NCBI GenBank assembly: GCA_000733355.1
Contig: JNVV01000006.1
Coordinates: 171,615 to 235,614, forward strand
Reading direction: 5' to 3'
Source of the DNA: Falciphora oryzae
Taxonomy: Eukaryota > Ascomycota > Sordariomycetes > Magnaporthales > Magnaporthaceae
Length of the DNA: 64,000 bases
Each line of letters begins with the position of its first letter. Within the stretch, counting starts at the first letter, position 1. Shown here piece after piece: positions 9,671-21,320 of this stretch. The position numbers and the translations under genes are program-made. Under the pieces are notes generated by a model. The model worked only from the letters and a program-made list of their open reading frames with translations. It did not search any database and was not told where the DNA came from.

Positions 9671-12500
9671 TCATTTGCCAGCACCCGCGACGCTAGCCCC
9701 ACCGTTCCTATCGTCCTGGCCATCGTCGTCGTCGTCATCGTTACCATTGCGCTCGCCGACTCCGCCACCACCCTCATCGTCCTCGTCCTCGTCATCGTCT
9801 ATCGGCTGCTCGCGCAAGGCAGCTGCCTCGGCAACCTCCATCTGGTGCAACTTCGTCTTCTTGATCTTTTGGTCCGGGTCTCTGTGCGTGTGCTGAAGCA
9901 TCTGATGGCCCGACATGACCTCGAACTCGTCGTCCTCGTCGTCATCGCCGCTGTCCTCGTCGTCGCTACCGCCTAGGGTTGAGGGCGGTGCCGGAACAGA
10001 GACGCCGGCAGCGCCGCTGGCCACCCCAGCGTGCGGCGTGTCGGTGAGGTGCAGAGGCGACGGGAGGCTCTGGGACCGTGGATGCATCCGCGCTTCTAGG
10101 TCCATGCCCTTGACGGTCGGGTCGAAGGCGCTGGGGAGTCCGATGGCGGCAGCCACTCTGTGCGCCTCTTCGTCGCCCGACAGCTTCGCCTCCAGCTCGT
10201 ACAAGCTGCTGTTCTCGCTGTCTGCCTCGTGCTTACCTCTGTTTGCGGCCAGCATCGACGCATAGCTCTGTCGGTTGGGGTCGTGGATTCGTTTCTCTTT
10301 CTTCTTCTTACGTTTATCGATATCTCTGACCACGACCGTTGGCACGGGCGAGTACTGGAGACAGTATTTGGAAAATGAATTCCTGGTGTTGACGAGGCCT
10401 TGGATGCCACCCAGAGACCGGCCGCGGGTGCCGACGACCAGCATCGAGGGCTGGTAGACGTGGATCTGCCAGGTGAAAGGGGACACGGTCAGCCGTTCCC
10501 AGTCCAGCCGACGGATAAATGGAGGACAAGATAACAGGGTGGTGGTTCGCGCACCAGCTTCTGGAAGGTCTCGTGCAGCTTGCCGACTGCGTACTCGAGC
10601 TTGACGCTGATGGCGCAGTCGGGGGGTATCTTAAGCTTTATGCGCTCGACCATGGCCTCAGCTTTGGCCTTGTAGTTCTTGTCGTCGCGGCCGTCACGCT
10701 CCGACACGTGGACGCAGATGACCTCGTCGCCATCCTCAGCATACTCCTCCAGCAGCCATTGTAGTGCATAGTCGGAGTAAGCGTGCTGGTCGACGCCGAC
10801 CATCATGGTGCGCGACCGTCTCTTTGGCTGGTACCCATCGTGGGAGAGATTGATGGTGTACCCCAGGGTGTTGTTCTTGGTCGCCTCGCCGACTGGAATG
10901 TTGTCAAACGAGACGTGCTGTCGAAACCTGCCCGAGGAACCGCTTTTTGTTAGCACAGCCATCAATCGGACAGAGCAGTTTGTCTTGCGAGTGCGCAGCT
11001 CGTCGGCATGAGCGGGTAGGCGGGCAGCGATTGGTTCTCGAGATCGCAGGATGCGAGAAGTAACGGTGAGAGTCGCGAGCCTAGGGTTGGATCTGGTGCC
11101 CCGCAGAAAGAAACATTGAAAAGGAAACGGGCGGGTTTGGAAGGCGGGGGCGGGATGGAGTGATGCGAGCCAGGTGTGTGGTGGCGCGGCGATGGGGCAG
11201 GGGGTCAAAAAAAAAGGGGGGTCAGCCCAAATTCCTCAGGGAACACAGCACGGCATTGATCTGGGCGGGTGGTGAAGACCCGGGGCTGGAATCGAGACTC
11301 TCGACTGCCGTGGGCACATGTTGCCTACGGTCAATTGATCGCCTGATGATGTAAGAGCGATCGGGCGGTGTGAGTGAAGGTAAAGGCTTGTGCGGTAATG
11401 GGCATCCCGTCATGCTGCCGACGACAGCTTCGGATAAAGTTCAAGTCGTGCGGCGGTCGACAGCGTGGGGGTTGGTGCAACCGGCAGCCATTGCTGAACT
11501 TTCTTCCCACGGATCGCCACAGCCATCATCCATGTGAAGCAAATGCCTTCGCCCCCGGCTTTTCGTTCCTCCATCTTCATCGCATCCTCTTTCTGCCGCC
11601 CGCGCAAGATGCAAATCATTGTCGGCATTGAACTACCAACCCATCCCGCCGGTCCCCGCCGCGCTGCCCAGTCACTTGGGAGGGAGTAGGTGGGTCGAGG
11701 AACGCTCCTCGCCGTGTTGGCTTCTCGGGAACACTGGGGTTCCCTGCACTAGCGAGCCCAGACCAGCCCCGCTTGGGGCTCTCCAGCGACTTGTCTGCTG
11801 TCATCGACAGTCTCGCTGCAACGGACCTCGCGGACACTGGCAACTGGCAACATGTGATGCCAAAAGACTCTGGGAAGACAGTCGTGGTGGAGATGGAAAG
11901 TCAAGAAGGCAAGGGGGTTCCAGAATCGAAGAACTCAGCAGTGGTGGTGGGGGCCATAACTAGAAAAAGACGGGGGGGACAAAGACAGAGGAGGGCGGGA
12001 CAAGGTGTGGGCAAACAGGCGGGATGGTGAATAGTGTCTGGTACTTGCGTTCGCGGTGCATCTTACCTTACTGGCATTGGCGACGAGGTCCGATGACGGT
12101 ACGAGCCCGTCGACCGCTGGAGGCCCTGGGGGAGCGCTGGGTTCGCCGGTTGGCGAAATGAAACCGAAGCGACCGATGACTTTCTCGAGGACGCGAGTTC
12201 CGCCGACGTCTGCTCGCTACTGAGACTCGAGGGAACGCGGCTGCTGTCGGGTGCCAAGCTGCTGTCCTCGGTGGTGTGCGAGGTGTTACTCGTGGTCACC
12301 GGTTGCTTGAACGCGACCGATGGGCCCGTGATGGGTCTGGAGGCGTTGCTCGGTTGCTGATCGCCACCGGCCGCGTCGGTGATCCTCGGTGGGAAGTAAT
12401 CAGCCCCGGGCCTCTTTGGGTCCGCATTCGGTGGGTGCGACGAGGGCGAGACGTCGGAGTCTGGGCTCCGCGCCGCGCCTGTGTGGGCGTTGGTGGACAT
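9671..12500 (-). CDS. Universal stress protein (USP-domain) with acidic tail
   Basis: Three exons, 12500-12067, 10927-10555 and 10465-9671, give 533 residues. Residues 1-145 are Ser/Pro-rich and end in the conserved SVSFRQPANP region. RFRQHVSFDNIP leads into the USP fold at about 184-320 (TMMVGVDQHAYSDYALQWLL, KLHETFQKL joined to IHVYQPSMLVVGTRGRSLGG). The pattern G-R-G-RS-GG followed by SKYCLQYSPVPTVVV matches the ATP-binding signature of the family. A basic KKKKEKR patch and a long Asp/Glu-rich C-terminal tail follow. All three junctions keep frame: donors GTAAGA and GTGCGC, acceptors GGGCAG and TGGCAG. Intron 1 is 1139 bp, long for this type of genome. An alternative acceptor at AAAAAG, or an alternative start just before it, would give SGSSGRFRQ instead. 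The role in stress response is inferred from the family. Confidence 0.85.
10928..12066 (-). other. Unusually long first intron of the USP gene
   Basis: The first intron is 1139 bp, against 80-250 bp for most introns here. It begins GTAAGA and ends CTAACAAAAAGCGG...GGGCAG, with a CTAAC branch site about 20 bases before the acceptor. An ATG lies at 10962-10960 on the minus strand, in frame with exon 2 and encoding MAVLTKSGSSGRFRQ. A second promoter inside the intron could therefore make a protein lacking the Ser/Pro-rich N-terminus. A missed small exon is also possible. I found no other coding content. Confidence 0.55.
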
Positions 12501-12613
12501 GATGTCGGTCGTTGCCTGGCTGGTATTTCTGCCTTGGAGAAGTGGGCAGCTGCTTGATCGGCGTTCTGGCAGCGGTGGAGGTGGCGGGCTTCTTTAGAGG
12601 CAAGGGCGCTGCT

Positions 12614-12646
<33 letters not shown>

Positions 12647-14546
12647 GCAGGCCGACTGGCTGTAGCCGGCCTAGTCTTTGTCGTCGCTCGTTTTTGCTCC
12701 CTGTGCCTCCAAGGGCCGCCACGAAGTCGTTACGCTGGGTCATACATGGATGAGTGGGCGAGGGAGCAGATATGAGGCCCTCTCGGGCGGTTTGGCAGCT
12801 AGACAGACCTAGGTCCCTGCCTGCCAGGTAGGTCGCCAGGTGGCCAAGCCAACTACCCAACTACCTCACACCAGGCTAGGGGCGGGCGGTAACGGTGGTA
12901 GTAGCTAAGTTGTATTCGGGGTGAGGGTGGAGGCACGAAACGGCCTTGGCTGTGTGCCGGGTGCCAAGGCTAGGATGGGCTGAAAAAACGAATGCGGGCG
13001 AAGGCCTCGTAGGCTGTCTCAATGGTTCACCTGTGATACGTTGCGGTGTTGGGCTGTCTTTGCTGTCCAAGCAATCAACGGATGTCAACTGTGGTCGCGT
13101 CTGGGGCGCGCCTTGGCGTCGGGCCCCAAGGTCGGGGGAGCTCAGCCACCGTTCAATGGGGCAGACCAGGGAGGCCGCGGGCAGGCGCTCCAGCTAAATC
13201 GGGCGGTTCCCCTGCCTGGAAGACAGCAGGAGGTCGGTGGTTTTGGAAGGGGTGCGCCTGAGGACAGTACCGGGTAATGAGTCGGTCCGTCGCGTTGCTG
13301 CCGGTCGCGGCTTGCCCACCTATGGATGCTGCGACAGAAAAGGCTGCGACAGAAAACAGCGGGCGATTGCTGGTCTATATCCTCGTCGATGCTCTCGCCC
13401 GCGGCGCGCGGGACCGCGATTGCATATACGGGGCAACAAATCAATTGGATGCCACCACCTCACCTGCCGATCTTCTTGTCACCGTCATACCGGGTTGATA
13501 TCAGTCTCTGCCAAGACGGAGAGAGCGACCTGCAAAGAGGGGTGCAGAAAAAAAAAAAAAAAAAGGGCAGCACAAATATGAAAAGATAAAAAAGGCAACG
13601 GGGCCAAACAGAGCCAATCCGATCTGGGAGGAACAGAGGCGACAGGCACGCCGTCCACCACCTCACAAACCGCGCCACTACAGCAACATGGACCCTGCAC
13701 GGCGGTTGCAGGGGAAAATGATGATGCCATCCACGGTTGACAGATCATTCTCATGCACGTCCAAGATAAGGAGCCGGAAATACGCATCCCGTCTGAGAGA
13801 CAGAGTTGTCGCCGACCAATAGATTCCCAGGGAGGAGGCACGAATTTCGCCCGCTCGCTTTATCATCAGCCCTGAGGCAGGCACCCAAGTGTGTGTTTCT
13901 ACACCGCCATCCGGCGCACGCAATCGCCAAAGTCCGCGCGAGCATGGTGAAGATGCCCCGGGAGCCGAGGCGTGCACACAGACAAGCAAACTGGAGCCCT
14001 CCCTTCTTCATATACTGGTATTCCTAATCGCCCACAGTCATTGACGCACGCGCCGGTATCTTTTTCTCTCGTCGCGTACCTTCTGCTTGTTCTATAACCA
14101 CCAATGGTCGTGGCCACATGGCGCGCGTGCAACCGACACAGTTTTTACCCTCGTAACCACTCGTGGAAGACCCCAATACACGGCGCGGCCCATCCCGCCG
14201 ACGTAGCAAGTCCTTTGTTGGCCCTAACACCGAGACGCCATAAGCAAATGCACACTCGACCCCTATCACACCCGTGTGGCGGGGGCGTTTAAAAAATAAA
14301 TAAAAAATAAAGCCGCAAAGACGACGTCCGCAAAACAGACTGCAGAGTAGACGTGAAAGATGAGCAAGGCGCATGAACCCGTCTGTCGGGGAGCGATGCT
14401 CACCCCACCCGACACTTGCTTGCCCACGACATGTTGATTCCCGGCGGCCGGCGACGGTGCGCCGTCGCGCTCATGGTAGAGTTCAATACGGGAGGATAGA
14501 CCGAGAATGTGAGCCCAGCACGGCGGATATTGGGCCGATGTCATAC
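12501..14546. other. Intergenic region with poly-T and poly-A tracts
   Basis: This 2-kb stretch holds the USP promoter and the 3' flank of eIF3l. A run of 31 T (12615-12645) lies about 115 bases upstream of the USP start, and a run of 17 A lies at 13548-13564. A CCTAGGT/AGGTAGGT cluster is at 12809-12835. The overlapping short frames on both strands have no domain or codon pattern. I find no gene. Confidence 0.55.
12615..12645 (+). repeat. Poly-T tract of 31 bases
   Basis: An uninterrupted run of 31 T sits upstream of the minus-strand USP gene, so it reads as poly-A on the coding strand. Such tracts exclude nucleosomes in fungal promoters. Its exact length is prone to sequencing error. Confidence 0.9.
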
Positions 14547-16212
14547 TCAAAGGTAGGTGCGCGAGAGGTTTCGGAGGTACCAGTCCACCAGCTTCCTGCC
14601 GACCTTGGCCTCGGAGATATGGATCAGGTCCTGTTGTACGTTCTTTTGTTAGCATTGATCGCCGGTCATGAGCTTGAACAGATGGTGGCGAGGAAGGGAA
14701 AATCAAGGCGGGAGAAAAAAAAGAAACGTACACCCTGCATGGCATAATCCAGGTCGCTGACGTTGACGAGCTCGCCATCCAGCAGCGCGTGGTCGGTCCA
14801 GCGCAACTGCTTCGTCCGCTGTTTGTTGACCAGCAGCCATGAGCGGAGCTCCTCGGGCTTCACAGAGAGGAAGCCAGCCAGCTTCTTGAGATCCATAGTG
14901 GTGTACAGGCGCAGGTACGACTTGACGGTGGGGCTCCACATGTTGGTCTTGACCTCGTCCATGAAAACGGACAGGTGGTGCTCCACGGGGTCCACGTTGG
15001 CCTCCGGGTTGTCAAAGTCCGGGGGCACAGGAGAGATGAACTTGGGGCAGGCGGCGCGGAAGAGCTCCTCGTAGATGGGCAGGGACTCGGGGCCACCCCT
15101 CTGGAGCTTCAGCAGCTGGTCACCGTACTTTTCGCGCAGCGCCGTGTGGATAGTGTCGTCTAGGCGGGTGGGGTGGAACGCGACGCAGATGGCGATCAGG
15201 GCCAGCATCTGGTCGTTCTTCTTGCTGATGGAGTCGTACTGCGCGTTCTTCTGGAAGTTCTTGGTCCGAGAGACATAGACCAGGATGTGGCTGAACATGC
15301 GGATTGCGTCGGCGTAGCGGCGAATCATCATGTAGGAGAAGCCGACGTAGTAGTACGTGGTGAAGTGCGCGGCCATGACGCGGGCGAACATGGCCTTCTT
15401 GTTCAGCTCGATGTCATCGAGCGTCCTCAGAGCCAGGCTGAAGTCGCCGAGCAGGCAGTGGACACGCAGGAGGCCGATGATGGAGAAGTACCCCAGCATC
15501 CGGTACAGGCTCTTGTTGCCGTACTCGCCGGCGACGGTCATGGGGTCCTCGTTGCGCTTCATGGCGGCCAGCTGCTCGAGAATCTGGGACCGCTGAATCA
15601 GCGAGTAGAGCACGTTGAGGACGCTGTAGCAGCCCCACGTGTTCGGGTTGTCGCGGAGGATCTGCGCCTCCTCCTCGTTGTTGGCCTGCCGGGCTATCCG
15701 CATCCTGTACGAGGAGAACGAGTTGAACTGGTAGATGAACTCATCGATGACATCCCATGCCCAGTAGTACTGTGCGCAACGCCACCAGGTCAGTGATGGG
15801 GTTCGTGATTCGTGGCTCTGACATGCGCGACACGGCGGGGGAGGGCAGGGCGGACGCCAACAAAGAAATCGAAGCGCATGAAAAAAAAAAAAAAAACAGG
15901 GAAGGGTAGGAAGCTACTGACAGAAGGAGGCTCGAGGTCGACGGGGCCGTCCGAGTTGAGAATGAAGTGGAACAGACTGCAGTACTGGTCGTAGCTCTGG
16001 AACTTGACGTCGAGCGGCGCCGAAAAATCCAAGGGCTGGGCGGCGGCAACGAGGCGCTCCTGGATGTCGTTGGCTTGTTGCGCCATCGACATCTCGCCGT
16101 CGTCCATGCCGTCCTCGTACTGGACCTGCTCGCGGTAGTCGGCGACCAAGGCCTCCTCCTCGACGTCGCTGTCGTCGCCCAGGCGCGGGGCGCCGTTTTG
16201 GTATGCGCTCAT
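14547..16212 (-). CDS. eIF3l: Translation initiation factor eIF3 subunit L
   Basis: Three exons, 16212-15922, 15769-14732 and 14630-14547, give 470 residues, the normal length. Donors are GTCAGT and GTACGT, and all junctions are phase 0. The start MSAYQNGAP is followed by the acidic DDSDVEEEALVADYREQV, then YYWAWDVIDEFIYQFNSFSSYR across the first junction, the long helical repeat region typical of the subunit (NTWGCYSVLNVLYSLIQRSQ, GYFSIIGLLRVHCLLGDF), and the PCI-like C-terminal part ending in SEAKVGRKLVDWYLRNL in exon 3. eIF3l is a non-core subunit of eIF3 in filamentous fungi and animals, absent from budding yeast; it binds the 40S subunit with the octamer core. The stop is TGA at 14549-14547. 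The neighbour across 1.3 kb is EFL1, transcribed away. Confidence 0.95.
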
Positions 16213-17554
16213 GGTGGGCGACCGAGATCCGTCCTCCCCCGAAACCCGAGATTCTGTAGGTGTGTGGTGTTGCTAGGTTTCGTCGAGAGACAGAAAAGAG
16301 ATGAACCGAGGCAGCTCCCGCAAGAATATGGAGGGGAGGGAAACTCGGGGGAAGTTTGTCGTGCAAGGAGCCCAAGCCCAAAAACGGGGTTGCCGATTTT
16401 GAGATTCTGGTGGGCTATTTTGTTTTTTTTTTCTTCTTTTTCTCACAAAGTGACACGAGTGGTTGTGCTGCTTGGCCCCGCCAATGTGGAGCCCAGTCCG
16501 CTCACGCTTGCCCCCTTCTTGCTTCCTGTCAGTCGCACTGATCTTCTGCTGCCTCTCTGGACCCTTTTTCCTCGCCTATTCAATGCCGCTTTTTCTGCTC
16601 TGTATACGGCACATATTTAGAAGCTAGCTTTAAGCTGCTAGGCACCTAGCTAGATTGTCGAAGTAGTTTTAGTCTTCCGCCAACGCTGATTTCTTGTGCG
16701 AGACCGATTGAGGTGGTGCTGCACCCCGCCCCCGCCAAGTCTTGCTGGCGTCGATGGCTTCAGGAGGGAAAATCAACTAGCATTAGGTAACCAGCATGAC
16801 AGTGATGCACGCCTCTTGATGCAACATCCACTATCAATTGAAGCATCGTCCAACCCGACAGTGCACCCTTACGATTAAATCGTGCCATTTTTTTCTTCTT
16901 CCAATAATCAGACAGTTTATTACCTTGGCACCAAGGCGTACGGGTCGGCATAAAAATTGCGTCTTATTGTTGGGGTAATAACTACGAGGTCGTTGATGTG
17001 GCGGACATGGTGGCTCTGTGCTGTTATTGAATACTTGTGCTATGCTGGACGCAATGGGAGGGGTGCCGACAGCTAGGAGGGGCAGCCGATGGCCGATGGC
17101 TCAGGATGGTCAATTGCCGTATTTGGTATTGTTGCCTCAGCCCAAGCAACCGTGAGGCCCATCTTTGCCTCAGTTGTGACTCAAGCCCACAAAGACATGA
17201 CGCTCGGTTTGAGGCAGGCCTAACTGGACCCCAATTGCTACCAAGGATTGGCGTTTGGAGACCTGACGTGTCCAGCTATTTAATCGTTTGACTTGGGAGA
17301 TTGGTTGGGGTCTCAAATTGTGGTGTCTATGACTTTGATACGCCCCAGAAAAAAATACCCAGATTCAGCACCCAAGCTGAGCCGCCATCACTGGTACCGC
17401 CTCTGACGTGCCTGCGTCAACCTCGCCGAGAGCACTGCATACCTGCCTATCTCCGGAATCTCGGTCTCTAATAAACGAGGTCTCTGCCTGGACGAAGCAA
17501 GTTGGGCAAAGGAGAAGAGTCTGAGAAGGGGGCGCTAGTGGAGAAAAGCCCAAA
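16213..17554. other. Head-to-head promoter region of eIF3l and EFL1
   Basis: This stretch divides two divergent genes of translation and ribosome assembly, so it holds both promoters. It includes TAGGCACCTAGCTAG near 16639 and several T/A runs. No open frame here is convincing. Co-regulation from a shared promoter is possible but not shown. Confidence 0.5.
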
Positions 17555-20500
17555 ATGCCTGTCGCAAGCCCTGAAAAACTGGCACAGCTCCAGCAGCACG
17601 CCGACAACGTCAGAAATGTACGTGCCCTGTCCGCCTTACAGTCTTGTGGCTCGCCGAGGGGTCACATATACGAAGCTAACCAGAGGCACGTTAGTAGATC
17701 TGTATTCTTGCACACGTGGTATGTCCCAGTCGGCCTAGCTTGGCATCTTGGATACGTCCCTCCCCCTATGCACTCCAGGCGAGGAGAGGAGTACTCTGCT
17801 GCATTGTGCCACACGTTGGCCTACAATGTGGTTCCTGACTGAACCCGTTCTCTGTCTCCAGGACCATGGCAAGACGTCCCTCACGGACGCTCTACTGGCC
17901 ACCAATGGCATCATATCGCCCAAGCTGGCCGGCAAGATTCGCTACCTGGACTCGCGCCCGGACGAACAGACCAGGGGCATCACNNNNNNNNNNNNNNNNN
18001 NNNNNNNNNNNNNNNNNNNNNNNNNNNNNNNNNNNNNNNNNNNNNNNNNNNNNNNNNNNNNNNNNNNNNNNNNNNNNNNNNNNNNNNNNNNNNNNNNNNN
18101 NNNNNNNNNNNNNNNNNNNNNNTCACGGACGCTCTACTGGCCACCAATGGCATCATATCGCCCAAGCTGGCCGGCAAGATTCGCTACCTGGACTCGCGCC
18201 CGGACGAACAGACCAGGGGCATCACTATGGAGTCCTCGGCCATCTCCTTGCTCTTCTCTATGCTTAGGAGAAACGGGCCCGACCAGGCACCCCGGCCTAC
18301 TGACTACTTGATCAACCTCATCGACTCGCCCGGCCACATCGACTTCAGCAGCGAGGTCTCGACAGCCTCGCGTTTGTGCGACGGGGCAGTTGTCCTGGTC
18401 GATGCCGTCGAGGGAGTCTGCAGTCAGACTGTCACCGTCCTGCGCCAGACCTGGACCGAGAAGCTTAGACCGCTACTCGTTATCAACAAGATCGACCGCC
18501 TCGTGACCGAACTCAAGATGACACCATCCGAGGCCTACATCCACCTCACCAAGATCCTCGAGCAGGTCAACGCTGTACTCGGGAGCTTTTTCCAGGGCGA
18601 GCGCATGGAGGACGACCTCAACTGGCGCGAGAGGATTGACCGGCGCGTTGCCGCCGCCGCCGCGGCGTCCAAGGAGGCTGAGCTTGCCGACCTGCCTGAC
18701 GACGCCACGGACTTGAGCTTCGAGGAAAAGGACGACGAAGACCTGTACTTCGCTCCTGAAAAGAACAACGTCATTTTTGCCAGCGCCATCGACGGCTGGG
18801 CCTTTACCGTACGCCAGTTCGCCAGCCTCTACGAGAAGAAGCTGGGCATCAAGCGCAACCTGATGGAGAAGGTCCTCTGGGGCAACTTCTATCTCGATCC
18901 AAAGACCAAAAAGGTCCTTGGGCAAAAGCACCTCCGAGGCCGAGCACTGAAGCCAATGTTTGTCCAGCTCGTGCTCGAGCAAGTCTGGGCCGTCTACAGC
19001 GCCACTACGGGCGGAGACTCGGGCCGAGGAGACGCAGCCCTGCTTGAGAAGATCACCAAGTCCCTAGCAATCACGGTCCCTCCGCATATCCTCCGTGCAA
19101 GGGATCCCCGCCTGCTGCTAACCACCGTTTTTGCCTCTTGGCTGCCGCTCTCCGTCGCGCTCCTTGTCTCAGTCGTCGAATCCCTCCCCTCGCCGCGGGC
19201 CGCGCAGGCGGATCGTCTGCCGGAGCTGCTGCGGTCGTCGCCTGGCGCCGAGCACATCGACGCCGCAGTCCGTGACGCCATGGTGTCCTTTGGGACGTCA
19301 GAGTCAGACCCGATGGTGGCGTACGTGAGCAAGATGGTCTCGGTCCCTGCGTGCGAGCTGCCCGAGAACAGAAGGCGGAACGGAACGCTCAGCCCCGAGG
19401 AGGCGCGGGATCTCGCTAGACGAAAGCGTGCTGAGGCCGCCCGGGCCCAGGCCAGCGCTGCCAGCGATGACGCTGTCAGTGGCCTGGTGGAAACATTCGG
19501 CGCGACAGGCTTCGAAGGGTCGACCAACGCGGAGCCGGAGCATTTGATAGGGTTCGCCCGGATATACTCGGGCTCCATATCGGTTGGGGACAGCATCTAC
19601 GTTCTGCCGCCAAAGTTCTCGCCGGCGACCCCGCACTCGAATCCCCGGCCACAGAAGGCGACCGTCGAAGCCCTGTACATGCTCATGGGACGCAGTCTAG
19701 AGAGCCTGAACACAGTGCCTGCGGGCGTCGTGTTCGGCATCCGGGGCCTGCAGGGTTCCGGCACCCTAAAGTCGGGAACGTTGTGCAGTAGGCTTGAAGG
19801 TGCCGTCAGCCTCGCTGGTATCGGTGCTGCCGTTGGCCGGCCGATCGTGCGAGTGGCCCTTGAGCCGGTGAACCCGGGAGATCTCGACAAGATGATTGCC
19901 GGCCTGAAGCTCCTCGTCCAGAGCGATCCCTGCGCCGAGTACGAGCACTTCTCCAGTGGCGAGCATGTCCTCCTCACCGCGGGCGAGCTGCACCTCGAGC
20001 GATGCCTGACGGACCTGCGGGAGCGCTTCGCCAGGTGTGACGTCCAGGCCGGCGCACCGATCGTGCCGTACAGGGAAACCATTGTCCGGGCCGAGGAGAT
20101 GCGCCCTCCAGTCAACAAGGACCTGGGAAGGGGCGTCGTCGTCACGACGACCAGCTCTAAGCAGATCACCGTCAAGCTGAGGGTTAGCCCGCTGCCTGAA
20201 GACGTGACAGACTTTATCTCAAAGAATGGTGCCACCATTAAACGCATGTCTTCCGACTCGGGTGCGAGTAATGACGCGCCCGCACAGGACAGCAGCAGGC
20301 AGGAGACGGACAGCACAAGCGGCGAGGCCGACGACGGGCACATGGCCGAGGCCCAGGGCACCATGTCCCCGGACGAGTTCACAACCCGCCTGCAGGCTCT
20401 GCTTGAGGGCGGTAAGGGCCGCGAGACCTGGAAGAACACGGTTGATCGGATAGCCGCCTTTGGGCCGAGACGGATGGGACCCAACATCCTGGTCGACGGC

Positions 20501-21320
20501 ACCGCTGGCGGAATCCTGCAGCGGGTTTTCGCAGCAGACAGGAGCGGGCCCGCCGGTCCCGCGGCCGACGAGCGACTGAACGCAACTCACTTCTCGGACA
20601 AGATCACGTACGCGTTCCAGCTAGCCACCGCCCAGGGGCCGCTCTGCAACGAGCCCGCACAGGGCATTGCCGTCACCATCGAGGACGTGGAGCTTTCCGT
20701 GGACGATGACGAGGCGTCCGCCCGTGACAGCCTAGGCCGCCTGACTGGAGAGGTGATAAAGGCCGTGCAGCAGTCCATCCACAAGGGTTTCCTGGACTGG
20801 TCACCCCGCCTGATGCTGGCAATGTATTCGTGCGAAATCCAAGCGAGCAGTAAGTCTACTTCCTGCCCAGCCTGCAGTGCACGCCGTGTGAAGCTAGGAC
20901 CCAGTGGCGGCTGCTGACCAAACGCCTGCGCGTATAGCCGAGGTTCTTGGGCGTGTGTACGACGTCCTCACCCGGCGGAGGGGCCACGTCCTGTCCGAAG
21001 CGATGAAGGAGGGCACGCCTTTCTTCACCATCCAGGCGCTGCTCCCAGTCGCCGAGTCGTTTGGGTTCGCCGACGACATGCGGAAGAGGACCAGTGGCGC
21101 TGCCCAGCCGCAGCTGATCTTCACAGGTTTCCAGATCCTGGACGAGGATCCCTTCTGGGTCCCTTTCACAGAAGACGACCTCGAGGACCTCGGCGAGTTT
21201 GGCGACCGTGAGAACGTCGCCAAGAGGTACATGGACGGCGTGAGACGCCGCAAGGGCCTGCTTGTCGAGGGCCGCAATGTCGCAACGGATGCCGAAAAGC
21301 AGAAAACGCTCAAGCGATGA
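17555..21320 (+). CDS. RIA1: Elongation factor-like GTPase EFL1/RIA1 (60S maturation), split by an assembly gap
   Basis: Exons are 17555-17617, a 21-base microexon 17698-17718, 17862-20849 (containing the gap) and 20938-21320. EFL1 works with SBDS/Sdo1 to release Tif6/eIF6 from pre-60S subunits in the cytoplasm. The microexon supplies ICILAHV and exon 3 opens with DHGKTSLTD, so together they form the GTP-binding P-loop. Other GTPase motifs are RGITM, DSPGH (about 102-106) and NKID (156-159), followed by EF-2-like domains II-V and a C-terminal [32 protein letters not shown] block. An insert near residues 195-215 is acidic. The run of 139 N at 17984-18122 is flanked by an exact 103-base duplicate (17881-17983 and 18123-18225). 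Dropping the N and one copy restores the frame and gives 1070 residues, the normal size. As assembled, the extra 242 bases shift the frame. Confidence 0.94.
17698..17718 (+). other. 21-base microexon of EFL1
   Basis: Seven codons, ATCTGTATTCTTGCACACGTG, encode ICILAHV. They are bounded by a branch site GCTAAC and acceptor TTAGTAG on the left and donor GTATGT on the right. Both flanking junctions are phase 0. Without it the GTPase lacks the first half of its P-loop. Confidence 0.93.
17984..18122. other. Assembly gap (139 N) with duplicated flanks
   Basis: The 103 bases before the gap are repeated exactly straight after it. This is the mark of two overlapping contig ends that were scaffolded instead of merged. 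The true distance is probably zero. Confidence 0.97.

Noticed and set aside
12063..14030. Overlapping frames between USP and eIF3l taken as small genes
   Set aside because: Apart from USP exon 1, none has a domain, splice partner or codon pattern, and they overlap on both strands.
17980..18177. Tandem repeat inside EFL1
   Set aside because: The two copies flank an N run exactly and restore the family sequence when collapsed, so it is an assembly fault and not a biological repeat.
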